From Microbacterium sp. (GTDB lineage: Bacteria > Actinomycetota > Actinomycetes > Actinomycetales > Microbacteriaceae), in assembly GCA_003524435.1 (NCBI GenBank), contig DQHP01000031.1, positions 1 to 27,115 of the forward strand: DNA of 27,115 nt, read 5' to 3'. The first letter of the stretch is position 1, and the number at the start of each line of letters is the position of its first letter. This document shows positions 16,379-23,639 of the stretch, piece after piece. The notes below the pieces were generated by a model. That model worked only from the letters and a program-made list of their open reading frames with translations. It did not search any database and had not been told where the DNA came from. The translations under genes were made by a program, and so were the position numbers.

Positions 16379-16384
16379 TAGGCT
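16379..16384 (+). promoter_or_regulatory. Possible -10 box for a leaderless glpX message
   Basis: TAGGCT fits the actinobacterial TANNNT consensus and ends 6 nt before ATG 16391, the spacing expected if transcription starts at the ATG. No good Shine-Dalgarno precedes this ATG. No clear -35 was seen. Confidence 0.4.
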
Positions 16385-16390
16385 GGCTAC

Positions 16391-17377
16391 ATGGTGAGTC
16401 TTACGGCCGATATGAGCCCGCTGCGTCCCGATCGAAATCTTGCACTCGAACTGGTGCGTGCGACCGAAGCCGCGTCTATCCGTGCCGTACCGTTCATTGG
16501 CCGGGGTGACAAAGAAGCTGCCGATGGTGCGGCTGTGGACGCGATGCGTGCCTTCCTCGGAACAGTGAATTTCCAAGGGCGCGTAGTCATTGGTGAGGGC
16601 GAGAAGGACAACGCCCCCATGCTGTTCAACGGGGAAGTCGTTGGCTCAGGGCGCGGCCCAGAGTGCGACATCGCCGTCGACCCCATTGACGGCACTTCTT
16701 TGACCGCAGCCGGGCGTCAGAACGCTCTTTCGGTGATTGCGGTTTCCGATCGAGGCACGATGCTTGACGCATCCACCGTGTTCTACATGGACAAGCTCGT
16801 CACGGGCCCCGCGGGTGTCGGCGTCGTTGATATTCGCCTGCCCATTGCGGAAAACATCACTCGGTTGGCGAAGGCACTCGGCAAGCAGGTCGATGAGATT
16901 GTCGTCTCAGTGCTGAATCGTCCTCGCCACGAAAAGCTGATCGAGGAGATCCGCGAAGCGGGTGCCGGAACGAGGCTTATGAGCGACGGCGACGTTGCCG
17001 GTGGCATCAACGCCGCGCGCCACGGAGCACGCACCGACATGTGTGTCGGCGTTGGCGGCAGCCCAGAGGGCATCGTCACTGCGTGCGCGATCAAGGCTCT
17101 CGGCGGACACATCCAGGGGCGTCTGTGGCCGCGTGATGATGACGAGCGCCAGCGCGGAATCGATGCGGGACTCCAGATGGATTACGTGTACGAGGCTGAC
17201 GAACTTGTTAAAGGCGATAACACACTGTTTGTCGCTACCGGCGTGACCGACGGCCAGTTGGTCGCGGGTGTCCGCCGTGACGGCAACTACGTGTACACCG
17301 AATCTGTGGTGTTGCGTGGCGCGTCTGGCACGCTGCGTCGTATCGCCTCGGAGCACCTCGTCTCTAAGTGGCTGTAG
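16391..17377 (+). CDS. glpX: Class II fructose-1,6-bisphosphatase (GlpX type)
   Basis: This enzyme hydrolyses fructose 1,6-bisphosphate to fructose 6-phosphate, the committed gluconeogenic step; actinobacteria typically rely on the GlpX class. The 328-aa protein carries GEGEKDNAPML (68-78) and the metal/phosphate site DPIDGTS (97-103), followed by GDVAGGIN and GGSPEGIVTACAIK. These are the usual landmarks. The ATG at 16391 is probably translated from a leaderless or near-leaderless message; a second in-frame ATG at 16412 also lacks a ribosome site. The gene is divergent from fba. A short hairpin follows the stop. Confidence 0.97.
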   Translation: MVSLTADMSPLRPDRNLALELVRATEAASIRAVPFIGRGDKEAADGAAVDAMRAFLGTVNFQGRVVIGEGEKDNAPMLFNGEVVGSGRGPECDIAVDPIDGTSLTAAGRQNALSVIAVSDRGTMLDASTVFYMDKLVTGPAGVGVVDIRLPIAENITRLAKALGKQVDEIVVSVLNRPRHEKLIEEIREAGAGTRLMSDGDVAGGINAARHGARTDMCVGVGGSPEGIVTACAIKALGGHIQGRLWPRDDDERQRGIDAGLQMDYVYEADELVKGDNTLFVATGVTDGQLVAGVRRDGNYVYTESVVLRGASGTLRRIASEHLVSKWL

Positions 17378-17385
17378 CGCCCACA

Positions 17386-17405
17386 ACGATCCGGGTGCGG
17401 ATCGT
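17386..17405. terminator. Short hairpin after glpX
   Basis: ACGATCCG (17386-17393) and CGGATCGT (17398-17405) pair perfectly around a 4-nt loop, starting 8 nt after the glpX stop. There is no T-run, so termination is likely but not certain. Confidence 0.5.
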
Positions 17406-17506
17406 AACCGCGCTCCTGCGAGCTCTCTCAGTCATTGCTGGCACAATGGGATCTGGATTGGTTGCCGTTGAAGGCATTCGCATCACGGCATCCAGGAGGG
17501 TGAGAG

Positions 17507-17800
17507 ATGGTCACGGAGCACAAGCGGCGCGATAGCACGTCCGCACCGTCGAACATGGTTACCACCAACACGGGGCGCATTCTTCGGATTACGCCGGAGG
17601 ATGAGGCCGCTCGCGCGGCAGCAGCCGCCGCCGCAACCGTTGTGGCACCGAATATCGACCCTGCACGTCGCACAGATGTGCTGTTCCGCGTGCGCCGCGA
17701 AGAGGGTCACGAACTCAGCTCGTGGTGGATGATCGGCGCATTCGTCGTCACATCCGGCCTTGTGATCATGCTGCTCAGCTGGGTGCCAGGTAGCTCCTAA
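17507..17800 (+). CDS. Small single-pass membrane protein
   Basis: The 97-aa product has a polar N-terminus (TEHKRRDSTSAPSN), an Ala-rich helix (EDEAARAAAAAAATVV), a basic segment and one C-terminal membrane helix, about 72-93 (WWMIGAFVVTSGLVIMLLSWV). The bulk should therefore sit in the cytoplasm. The family is not recognised, but small tail-anchored proteins of this sort are common in Microbacteriaceae. A strong ribosome site, AGGAGGGTGAG, precedes the ATG. The stop overlaps the convergent rmuC stop by 3-4 nt, so no terminator fits between them. Confidence 0.8.
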   Translation: MVTEHKRRDSTSAPSNMVTTNTGRILRITPEDEAARAAAAAAATVVAPNIDPARRTDVLFRVRREEGHELSSWWMIGAFVVTSGLVIMLLSWVPGSS

Positions 17801-19062
17801 GTCTCGTCCACTCGCGCGCGAATCTCGCCGATGTCAGCATGGACGCTTTCGGGGTCGACCGGTGCTTGATCGACCAGTTCTGCGGCGGTGAATCGGCGGG
17901 CCGGAGTTGTGATGACCGCCGGTGTGGCATCAAGCGTTGACGCATCGATACCGGGGAATTGGCGTGCTGTTACTAGCACCCGGCTTTCCAATGACCCCGC
18001 GAACTTGTTGTAGCTGTCGACTGTACGCTCCAACGCACGGCGCAGGTCGTCGGCGTGGCCAGCGAGCGTGCCGACACGTTCGAACAGTTGTGTGCCGAGT
18101 TTCAGGAGCGTGCGCGCCTCAGCCGACACCTCTTGCTGCGTCCATGTGAATGCCACTGTCTTCAATACGGCCCAGAGGTTTACAGGAGAGGCAAGCGCAA
18201 CGCGCTTACCGAATGCGTAGTCGAGAAGCGTGGGATCTTCATCGATGGCAGCTGCCAGCAGGGATTCTGTGGGGAGGAAGCAGATCACAAACTCTGGACT
18301 CGCCTCTAGCCCTGACCAGTACGACTTCTTCGCGAGTGCGTCAATATGCGCGCGGACGGCCTTGACATGCTTCTGCATGTGCTGGCGACGCTGAGCATCG
18401 TGCGCGGCACCGCCAGCGAGTGCGCTGGCCTCGAGATAAGCATCGAGCGGTACCTTCGCGTCGACCGCGATCGACGTGCCCCCGGGGAGGCGGATCACCA
18501 TATCGGGGCGCCCCAGCCCGTGATCTGAAGAGATTGTGGATTGCAGATCGAAGTCGACATGCCGAGTGAGTCCGGCCGCTTCGACGACGCGTCGTAGCTG
18601 CGTCTCGCCCCACACTCCACGAGTCGCGGTTGATCGCAGGGCACCCGCGAGGGACTCAGTCGTGGCGCGCAATGCTTCGTCAGATTCTTGAGCGCGACGC
18701 AGTTGCTCGGTGAGCGAGCCGAACTGCGCGTGGCGTTCTTGTTCGAGCGTGGTGACCTTGTGCTGCATCTGCTGCAGAGATTCACGGACCGGAGCGAGTG
18801 CGGTCAAGACGGCATTCTGCTGTTGCACGCGCTCTGCTTCGGCGCGCTGTTCGACGCGGCCGTGTTCGACGGCATCGCGATACAGATCGTATTGTCGGTC
18901 GCGGTCATCGCGCGCCGCTGCAAGTTCTGCTTCGGCGCGCGCGAGGTCAGTCGCAGTCTCTGTGCGCTGCCCTGCCGTGCGCGTCGCATTCGCAAACCAA
19001 CCCACGAAAAATCCTGCCGCGACAGCAATGGCGACAAGGAGAACGATCAGCGGAGCATCCAT
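17797..19062 (-). CDS. rmuC: RmuC-family DNA recombination protein
   Basis: RmuC proteins limit inversions and other rearrangements in E. coli and have a PD-(D/E)XK-like nuclease fold; the exact activity is not settled. The 421-aa product has an N-terminal membrane helix (about 4-24), a long coiled coil rich in Arg, Glu, Gln and Ala (about 30-125), then the RmuC domain. That domain is marked by RGVWGETQLRRVVEAAGL, SIAVDAKVPLDAYLEA and FVICFLPTESLLAAA. Length is normal. The start at ATG 19062 has only a weak ribosome site. It converges on the small membrane gene with overlapping stops. Confidence 0.93.
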   Translation of the reverse strand: MDAPLIVLLVAIAVAAGFFVGWFANATRTAGQRTETATDLARAEAELAAARDDRDRQYDLYRDAVEHGRVEQRAEAERVQQQNAVLTALAPVRESLQQMQHKVTTLEQERHAQFGSLTEQLRRAQESDEALRATTESLAGALRSTATRGVWGETQLRRVVEAAGLTRHVDFDLQSTISSDHGLGRPDMVIRLPGGTSIAVDAKVPLDAYLEASALAGGAAHDAQRRQHMQKHVKAVRAHIDALAKKSYWSGLEASPEFVICFLPTESLLAAAIDEDPTLLDYAFGKRVALASPVNLWAVLKTVAFTWTQQEVSAEARTLLKLGTQLFERVGTLAGHADDLRRALERTVDSYNKFAGSLESRVLVTARQFPGIDASTLDATPAVITTPARRFTAAELVDQAPVDPESVHADIGEIRARVDET

Positions 19063-19110
19063 ACCGCCATGATGCCGAGGGGTTCAGACATTGACGGGAC
19101 GCCGCTCCGA

Positions 19111-19521
19111 TCAGCCGTTGCGGTTCGCGTACTCGTCGAGAATCGCACGCATCTCAGGAAGCTTGAATTGATCGGTAATTGCGACAGCAGAGAGCCCACC
19201 GGCGTTCGCGTCGGAGCCAGCATCCAGAAGCATCCGCAACAGGGGTTCGTTCTTCCGGAACACCGCGCATGAGATCGCTGTTTGGCCGTTGCCGTTCACC
19301 GCATCCAGATCGGCGCCGCGGCGTACAAGATCGGCAACTGTGTGCTCTTGCTCCGCGTAGGTGGCCACGATCAGCACGGTGTCACCACGCGGGTTACGAA
19401 CGTCAATCGGTACGCCCGCATCGATCATCTCGCCGAGCGGACCGGTGCGTCCCTGTCGGGCAAGGTCGAAGGTCCCCTCGATGACCTCGAGGCTAACGGG
19501 GGAGTCGCCGGGGTTCGTCAT
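19111..19521 (-). CDS. Ankyrin-repeat protein
   Basis: The 136-aa product contains about three ankyrin repeats: GPLGEMIDAGVPIDVRNPRG, then DTVLIVATYAEQEHTVADLV with RRGADLDAVNGNG, then QTAISCAVFRKNEPLLRMLL with DAGSDANAGG. Such domains bind partner proteins; no enzyme part is present and no signal peptide is seen. I chose ATG 19521 rather than the longer frame from 19635, because the longer version would overlap the exonuclease gene and its extra N-terminus is Pro-rich and unlike the family. The region upstream has no strong Shine-Dalgarno. Confidence 0.85.
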   Translation of the reverse strand: MTNPGDSPVSLEVIEGTFDLARQGRTGPLGEMIDAGVPIDVRNPRGDTVLIVATYAEQEHTVADLVRRGADLDAVNGNGQTAISCAVFRKNEPLLRMLLDAGSDANAGGLSAVAITDQFKLPEMRAILDEYANRNG

Positions 19522-19582
19522 ACTTCTATTGTGGCCGGAGTGTGCCGCTGGCGCGACCGATACGCGACTGATGTATGGCGGC

Positions 19583-20203
19583 TCAGGCGGCGCGTTCGTG
19601 GGTGGCGGCCTGTGGCTCGGCCACGCGCGGCTCAACCACTCGCGGTTCGCTCACCCGCACACCGAGGCTGTCGGCGAGCGTGTCGACGTCTGATGCTCCC
19701 GCACGGCGAGCGGCATCGATGACGATCTGGGCACAGGCCCGCGCATCCGCCAGTGCATCGTGGTGTGAGAACTCAGCGAAACCCGCAGCCGCTGCGGCAA
19801 CCGGCAGACGGTAAGAGTCGAGGTCATACGCCTTGCGCGCGACTTGCAGGCTGCACAGTGATCGGTACGGCGGGCAGACCTCGCCCGTTACTTCGGCGGC
19901 CGTGCGCAGAACCTTTAAATCGAAGCCGGCGTTGTGGGCGACGAGCACGTCGGCGCCGGCGAAGTCGCACAGGCGGTCAAACTGCTCGGACCACGTGGCG
20001 GCGGACGCCACATCCGACGGGTGGATGCCGTGGATCTTGATGTTCCATTCCTGGAACTCGTCGTGACCTGCGGGCGGACGAATCAACCAGCCGGCAGTGG
20101 CGACAACCTCACCGCCGCGGACACGGACAAGTCCGACCGAGCAGGCGGAGGCCGGAGAAGGATTCGCCGTCTCGAAGTCGATTGCGGTGAAGTCCAAAGG
20201 CAC
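19583..20203 (-). CDS. DEDDh 3'-5' exonuclease (DnaQ-like)
   Basis: The 206-aa protein keeps all the exonuclease residues: IDFETA (D9, E11), HNAGFD (H90, D95) and HHDALAD (H148, D153). It is a stand-alone member of the epsilon-like family and probably trims 3' ends in replication or repair. The tail has a short proline/valine repeat, EPRVVEPRVAEPQA, and is likely disordered. Translation starts at GTG 20203, with AAGGTGG 6-7 nt upstream. It is unlinked to the exonuclease in the restriction operon, which has extra TerB-like and BRCT parts. Confidence 0.9.
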   Translation of the reverse strand: MPLDFTAIDFETANPSPASACSVGLVRVRGGEVVATAGWLIRPPAGHDEFQEWNIKIHGIHPSDVASAATWSEQFDRLCDFAGADVLVAHNAGFDLKVLRTAAEVTGEVCPPYRSLCSLQVARKAYDLDSYRLPVAAAAAGFAEFSHHDALADARACAQIVIDAARRAGASDVDTLADSLGVRVSEPRVVEPRVAEPQAATHERAA

Positions 20204-20281
20204 GATTCCACCTTCACCCCAGTGAGGGCGGGCCTCTTGCAGGCGCGCCGCTGGCTGGCAGCATCCGCTCTTGGGCTCTCG

Positions 20282-20401
20282 CCCTGTTGCCGAGAACAGG
20301 ATGCTCCCACCCTGTTGCCGAAAACAGGATGAAGTCCCCAGAACAGGAGATTTCTGCAGAAACTCTCCTGATCTCGGGCGAACGTCCTGATCTCGGCAAC
20401 C
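20282..20401. repeat. REP-like repeat cluster between exonuclease and ychF
   Basis: Two 22-bp direct copies (20282-20303 and 20310-20331) differ at one base; each holds CCTGTT-N6-AACAGG. Two inverted partial copies follow, TCCTGATCTCGG at 20366-20377 and 20385-20396, and the second continues into CAACC. The last copy's complement matches GTTGCCGAGAACAGGA at 15 of 16 bases. The 310-nt gap holds no gene that I can support. Confidence 0.75.
20344..20370. repeat. Palindrome inside the REP-like cluster
   Basis: CAGGAGA and TCTCCTG flank the perfect 12-bp palindrome TTTCTGCAGAAA, with one unpaired C. The whole unit can form a cruciform or, in RNA, a long hairpin. Confidence 0.7.
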
Positions 20402-20499
20402 AAACCGTGACAGCAGGCTGGTTGCATGATTTGGCGGGGAACTTTCCGCGCCCTGCGCAGTTGATCCAGCATCCGATGGGTCGACGCATCAGCCACCGG

Positions 20500-20505
20500 T
20501 AGACT
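20500..20505 (+). promoter_or_regulatory. Possible -10 box for a leaderless ychF message
   Basis: TAGACT fits TANNNT and ends 8 nt before GTG 20514. No Shine-Dalgarno precedes this start, which suits leaderless translation. No convincing -35 was found. Confidence 0.4.
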
Positions 20506-20513
20506 CTTACCCC

Positions 20514-21587
20514 GTGGCTCTAACTATCGGAATCGTCGGCCTGCCCAACGTCGGCAAGTCCACCCTCTTCAACGCACTCACCAAGAACGACGTGCTCGCG
20601 GCGAACTATCCGTTCGCGACGATCGAGCCGAATGTGGGTGTCGTCAATCTGCCCGATTCGCGCTTGAACGTGCTGGCCGAGATCTTCGGCAGTGAACGCA
20701 TCCTGCCCGCTGCTGTGTCGTTCGTCGACATCGCGGGCATCGTGCGCGGGGCGAGCGAGGGGGAGGGGCTCGGCAACCAGTTCCTCGCGAACATTCGTGA
20801 AGCGGATGCGATCGCCCAGGTCGTGCGTGGATTCGATGACGACGACGTGGTGCATGTCGACGGAGCCATCAACCCCCAGGGGGACCTGGAGACGATTAAC
20901 GCCGAGCTCATGCTCGCGGATCTGCAGACCGTAGAGAAGGCGATCCCGCGCTTTGAGAAGGAAGTCCGCGGTAAGAAGCTCGATCCTTCGGTGCTTGAGA
21001 CTGCGAACGCGGCGAAGGATGCTCTCGAACGAGGCATCCTGCTTTCGGTGAGCGGGATTGACCTCGCGCCGATCAAGGAGCTGGGGCTACTCACATCGAA
21101 GCCCGTCATCTTCGTCTTCAACGTCGATGAGGGCGTGTTGACGGATGCTGCGCGTAAGGCCGAACTTGAAGTACTTGTTGCTCCGGCAAAGGCGATTTTC
21201 CTTGATGCGAAGATCGAGTCTGAGCTCATCGATCTCGATCCTGAGGATGCTGCTGAACTGTTGGCATCGACCGGTCAGGATGAGTCAGGTCTTGACCAGC
21301 TCGCCCGCGTCGGTTTCGACACTCTGGGGCTGCAGACGTATCTGACTGCCGGGCCCAAGGAGGCGCGCGCCTGGACGATCGGCAAGGGCTGGAAGGCGCC
21401 GCAGGCTGCCGGGGTCATTCACACTGACTTCGAGAAGGGCTTCATCAAGGCCGAGGTCATCTCTTTCGAGGATCTGGTCGCGACCGGTTCTGTTGCCGAA
21501 GCTCGTTCCAAGGGGAAAGCACGTCTCGAGGGCAAGGACTACGTCATGAAGGATGGCGACGTGGTGGAATTTAGGTTCAATGTCTAA
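20514..21587 (+). CDS. ychF: YchF/OLA1-family ribosome-binding ATPase
   Basis: YchF is a conserved P-loop protein of the Obg family that binds ribosomes and prefers ATP to GTP. The 357-aa product starts MALTIGIVGLPNVGKSTLFN (P-loop at about 8-16), has DIAGIVRGASEGEGLGNQFL as the switch II region, FVFNVDEG near 198 in place of the usual NKxD, and a C-terminal TGS-like domain ending in MKDGDVVEFRFNV. Length and motifs are typical. The start codon is GTG, probably leaderless. It is a core chromosomal gene and marks the last clearly ordinary gene before the mobile region. Confidence 0.97.
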   Translation: MALTIGIVGLPNVGKSTLFNALTKNDVLAANYPFATIEPNVGVVNLPDSRLNVLAEIFGSERILPAAVSFVDIAGIVRGASEGEGLGNQFLANIREADAIAQVVRGFDDDDVVHVDGAINPQGDLETINAELMLADLQTVEKAIPRFEKEVRGKKLDPSVLETANAAKDALERGILLSVSGIDLAPIKELGLLTSKPVIFVFNVDEGVLTDAARKAELEVLVAPAKAIFLDAKIESELIDLDPEDAAELLASTGQDESGLDQLARVGFDTLGLQTYLTAGPKEARAWTIGKGWKAPQAAGVIHTDFEKGFIKAEVISFEDLVATGSVAEARSKGKARLEGKDYVMKDGDVVEFRFNV

Positions 21588-21982
21588 ACACCAGGTCACA
21601 CGGCATTAATTCTGCTACAGATCGGTGTAGACACGCCGTGGTTGTAGCGGTTTTGTAGCAGACGCAGACCTCATTCGTGCGCCGTCTACTGTGCCTGGGG
21701 GAGCCACAGGCTCGACTCGTGGGGTGGTGTCTCTCAGGTATCAATGTCCGAAGTCGTCGGCACTTCTGTTTGAAGTCCACCAAACTCGTTTGCGCGCGGT
21801 GTATTGAACGCTGCTCTCGGGGACTGGTGCCACCGCCCATCGTCATCAAAGCTTCTTGATTCGATGCAGCGCCAGAGTGGAGCCGAGAGCTGCGGCGCCC
21901 CGGACCCGCCGATGAACCGTCAATCAGCCGCCACGACCCCGCCACCCCTAGAACAGCACGCATTCTCGAGGGGAATCCCGGG
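21588..21982. other. Non-coding stretch after ychF
   Basis: This 395-nt stretch shows no gene I can support; the reading frames in it lack ribosome sites and family features. Nested inverted repeats lie just after ychF: CACGGC (21599-21604) with GCCGTG (21635-21640), enclosing CTACA/TGTAG (21615-21630). These could terminate ychF. A further 9-bp pair, TCTGCTACA (21611-21619) and TGTAGCAGA (21654-21662), overlaps them. It may include the junction between the chromosome and the mobile region, but no attachment site is evident. Confidence 0.5.
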
Positions 21983-22261
21983 CTACGTTCCAGCAACCTC
22001 CAACTGAATCAAGCACCCGGGAACTTCGGTGTACTCGGTGAACTTCGGTGTACTCGGTGAACTTCGGTGTACTCGGTGTACTCGGTAGTCACCTATGCGG
22101 ATGCGCCAGGCCGTCTGCTCACCGACGAGTTTCTTCGCTCCGTGCGGTCGAGGGTTACCAGCGAGGCCATCGATCGCATCGAGTACGCGATCGCGCGCTG
22201 GTCGGGGGAGCTTCCTCACCTGCCTCGCCGCGGCCGCAGTGAATTCGACGCTATAGGTCAC
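21983..22261 (-). pseudogene. RelE/ParE-family toxin with replaced C-terminus
   Basis: Residues 1-60 are a normal RelE-type toxin start (SVEFTAAAARQVRKLPRPAR, GAKKLVGEQTAWRIRIGDYR). Family members then continue with a strand and a VGHRREVY-like tail that carries catalytic and folding residues. Here the frame runs into a 19-bp tandem repeat and reads HRVHRSSPSTPKFTEYTEV and an unrelated end. The toxin is therefore probably inactive. The start overlaps the antitoxin stop by 4 nt (ATGA), as in intact pairs. The frame is still open for 92 residues, so a product may be made. Confidence 0.8.
22021..22086. repeat. 19-bp tandem repeat within the toxin gene
   Basis: Three perfect copies of GAACTTCGGTGTACTCGGT run 22021-22039, 22040-22058 and 22059-22077, followed by a 9-nt partial copy. 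Nineteen is not a multiple of three, so each change in copy number shifts the toxin frame. Confidence 0.95.
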
Positions 22262-22521
22262 GAAGCGAGGTCGGCACGCAACTCGTCAAGCGTGACCCGG
22301 GTGCCATTGTCGGATGCCTTGGCCTCACGGTAGGCGGCCACGTCCTGCGCCATCTCGAATTCTTCAAGTGCCTCCAGATCGGCCACGCTCACCATCACGG
22401 CGGCGAGCTTCCCATTGCGAGTGACGCCGATGCGCTCACCCGCGTACATCGTTCGTCCAAGCACATCCGAGAGCTGGCTTCGCAGCTCGCGCGTTGAGAC
22501 CTTGCTCGTTACAGTGTCCAT
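22258..22521 (-). CDS. Phd/YefM-family antitoxin
   Basis: The 87-aa product begins SKVSTRELRSQLSDVLGRTM, typical of the Phd/YefM DNA-binding dimer domain, and has GERIGVTRNGKLAAVMVSV in the next strand-turn-strand. The C-terminal half (ALEEFEMAQDVAAYREA to DELRADLAS) should wrap the toxin. The antitoxin looks intact even though its toxin is not. I chose ATG 22521 because the longer frame from 22584 adds a non-family leader and covers the likely promoter. Two direct AACTGTGTA repeats lie upstream, consistent with autoregulation. Confidence 0.9.
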   Translation of the reverse strand: MDTVTSKVSTRELRSQLSDVLGRTMYAGERIGVTRNGKLAAVMVSVADLEALEEFEMAQDVAAYREAKASDNGTRVTLDELRADLAS

Positions 22522-22542
22522 GTAGCAATGGTGCCTTGTGTC

Positions 22543-22570
22543 AACTGTGTATACGACGTTAACTGTGTAC
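22543..22570. promoter_or_regulatory. Direct repeats upstream of the antitoxin
   Basis: AACTGTGTA occurs at 22543-22551 and 22561-22569, 18 bp apart, within a segment that also holds GTATAC and GTTAAC. TTGACA-like sequence is present on the minus strand near 22540. It is a plausible site for autorepression by the Phd-type antitoxin. Confidence 0.45.
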
Positions 22571-22576
22571 ATAACG

Positions 22577-22613
22577 AAGGACAAGAGCCCCAGGAATCTG
22601 AGCTCTTGTCCTT
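22577..22613. terminator. Terminator after the 47-aa gene
   Basis: AAGGACAAGAGC (22577-22588) pairs perfectly with GCTCTTGTCCTT (22602-22613) around 13 nt. It follows the stop of the minus-strand 47-aa gene by 18 nt and insulates the toxin-antitoxin pair from it. Confidence 0.8.
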
Positions 22614-22631
22614 TGTTGGTGGCGGGGTCGG

Positions 22632-22775
22632 TCAGTCTTCCGCGTCGGTGTCTTCGCTGGTGCGGTTGAAACCTGGGCGGATGCCGTAGCGAAGGTAGCG
22701 ATCGGCCTGATCAAGCTGAGGTTCAAACCACGCGCGCGCTTCTTCGACGGACAGTTCGCGAATCGTTACTGCCAT
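22632..22775 (-). CDS. 47-aa small protein
   Basis: The frame reads MAVTIRELSVEEARAW, continues with FEPQLDQADRYLRYGIRPGF and ends in an acidic tail (SEDTDAED). A very strong ribosome site, GGAGGAGGTGAG, lies just upstream of ATG 22775, and a perfect hairpin follows the stop. This is good evidence for a real gene despite its size. It is probably soluble and helical; no family is recognised. A degenerate copy of the 29-bp element found before other mobile genes lies 39 nt upstream, so it probably belongs to the same regulon. Confidence 0.75.
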   Translation of the reverse strand: MAVTIRELSVEEARAWFEPQLDQADRYLRYGIRPGFNRTSEDTDAED

Positions 22776-22814
22776 GTACTCTCACCTCCTCCGGTGAAGA
22801 TCGTGTTGTAGACC

Positions 22815-22843
22815 ACCGTGCCGGGTGGACGCGTGCAGACAAG
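22815..22843 (-). promoter_or_regulatory. 29-bp element, degenerate copy (before the 47-aa gene)
   Basis: It matches the identical pair at 23508 and 26278 at 18 of 29 positions, with ACCGTGCCGG at one end and ACAAG at the other, and lies 39 nt upstream of ATG 22775. Confidence 0.5.
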
Positions 22844-22851
22844 CCCTAGAC

Positions 22852-22890
22852 CCGAGAAAGGGCGCCCCGTGTTGGGGCGCCCTTTCTCGG
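22852..22890. terminator. Terminator after the four-pass membrane gene
   Basis: A perfect 17-bp stem (22852-22868 with 22874-22890; core GGGCGCCCC) and a GTGTT loop lie 16 nt downstream of the minus-strand stop at 22907. Confidence 0.9.
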
Positions 22891-22906
22891 ATACTCGGGG
22901 TGAGCG

Positions 22907-23452
22907 TTAGTCGCGACCGTCAACCTTCGAGACAATGCTTCCGGACATTGCGCGCCACAGGATCGGCGAAGCGATCACAGAGGCGAGCACAAGACCGACG
23001 GCGACAGCGATCCAGACGTTAGCCATGAGTCCGATGAGGAGGATGACGACCCAGCGAGCAGCGAGGAAGATCATTGCGTAGCCCGTTGCGATGATCGCTT
23101 TGCCGAGGATTGCTCGGCTCTTCATGAAGGAATCGAACTCCTCAACGAAGGCGGAGATTCCTGCGCGAGTTTTCGCGAAGTCTGCGTCTGCCTTCGGGCG
23201 CTTGGTGAAGTCGAACACCAAACGGAAGAATGTCAGCATAAAGCAGGTGATGAACGTGGCGGCCAGATCGAGCAATCCGAGCTGGGACAGCCCGTACCCG
23301 GCTGCAGTGACGCCGCCGCCCAGGAGGAGTGTCCCGAGAATCTGGTAGCCGTGGGGCAGTTGGTTGATCTGGGTGACGAGAACCTGCAGGTTCTTCGGCG
23401 CAGTGACGGATTCTGCAGAGGTGGACGTGGTGGTGTTGTCGTTGGTAGTGAT
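22907..23452 (-). CDS. Four-pass membrane protein of the mobile element
   Basis: From the ATC at 23452 the product is 181 aa with a Thr/Ser-rich polar N-terminus and about four membrane helices: YQILGTLLLGGGVTAAGYGL, LLDLAATFITCFMLTFFRLV, then two after residue 115 (AIIATGYAMIFLAARWVVIL and WIAVAVGLVLASVIASP). A basic loop (FTKRPKADADFAKTR) lies between. It may be a mating-channel or entry-exclusion component; this is inference from context. No ATG, GTG or TTG sits after the strong GGGAGG (23461-23466). An upstream GTG at 23533 has no ribosome site and lies in the conserved 29-bp element. The two ATC codons are at 23458 and 23452. Confidence 0.75.
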   Translation of the reverse strand: MTTNDNTTTSTSAESVTAPKNLQVLVTQINQLPHGYQILGTLLLGGGVTAAGYGLSQLGLLDLAATFITCFMLTFFRLVFDFTKRPKADADFAKTRAGISAFVEEFDSFMKSRAILGKAIIATGYAMIFLAARWVVILLIGLMANVWIAVAVGLVLASVIASPILWRAMSGSIVSKVDGRD

Positions 23453-23507
23453 GGTGATGACCTCCCGTGGGTATGGGGACCGTGCGCTGTTTGGCCGGTC
23501 AATTACT

Positions 23508-23536
23508 ACAGTGCCGGCGGTGCACATAATCACAAG
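23508..23536 (-). promoter_or_regulatory. 29-bp element, perfect copy 1
   Basis: The plus strand begins ACAGTGCCGGCGG and ends ATCACAAG. All 29 bases are identical to 26278-26306. It lies 55 nt before the ATC start of the four-pass membrane gene and 41 nt before its Shine-Dalgarno. Inner GTGC and GCAC form a small dyad. It is probably a promoter/operator. Confidence 0.8.
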
Positions 23537-23576
23537 AGAAACCGGGGGGTAATTTGAAAAAGTTCTCGATCATCCC

Positions 23577-23616
23577 AAAAAAGTAGGGACCCGGTCCATC
23601 ACAACCGGGTCCCTAC
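23577..23616 (-). terminator. Rho-independent terminator after the coupling-protein gene
   Basis: A 13-bp perfect stem (GTAGGGACCCGGT 23583-23595; ACCGGGTCCCTAC 23604-23616) is followed on the minus strand by six T (23577-23582). It lies 23 nt after the stop at 23640. Confidence 0.93.
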
Positions 23617-23639
23617 GACTAGAACGTCATCAGTAATTA

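Noticed and set aside
20282..20401. Possible CRISPR array
   Set aside because: Only four copies, in both orientations, with irregular spacing and no cas genes; a REP-like cluster fits better.
21588..21982. tRNA or attachment site at the mobile region boundary
   Set aside because: No cloverleaf arms or TTCGAAT-type loop could be found by eye; a tRNA scan would settle it.
21577..21996. A 139-codon minus-strand frame after ychF
   Set aside because: It overlaps the end of ychF and has Arg/Ser-rich random composition, with no ribosome site.
22021..22086. Repeat tract as a CRISPR or recombination attachment site
   Set aside because: The copies abut with no spacers, and no integrase is near.
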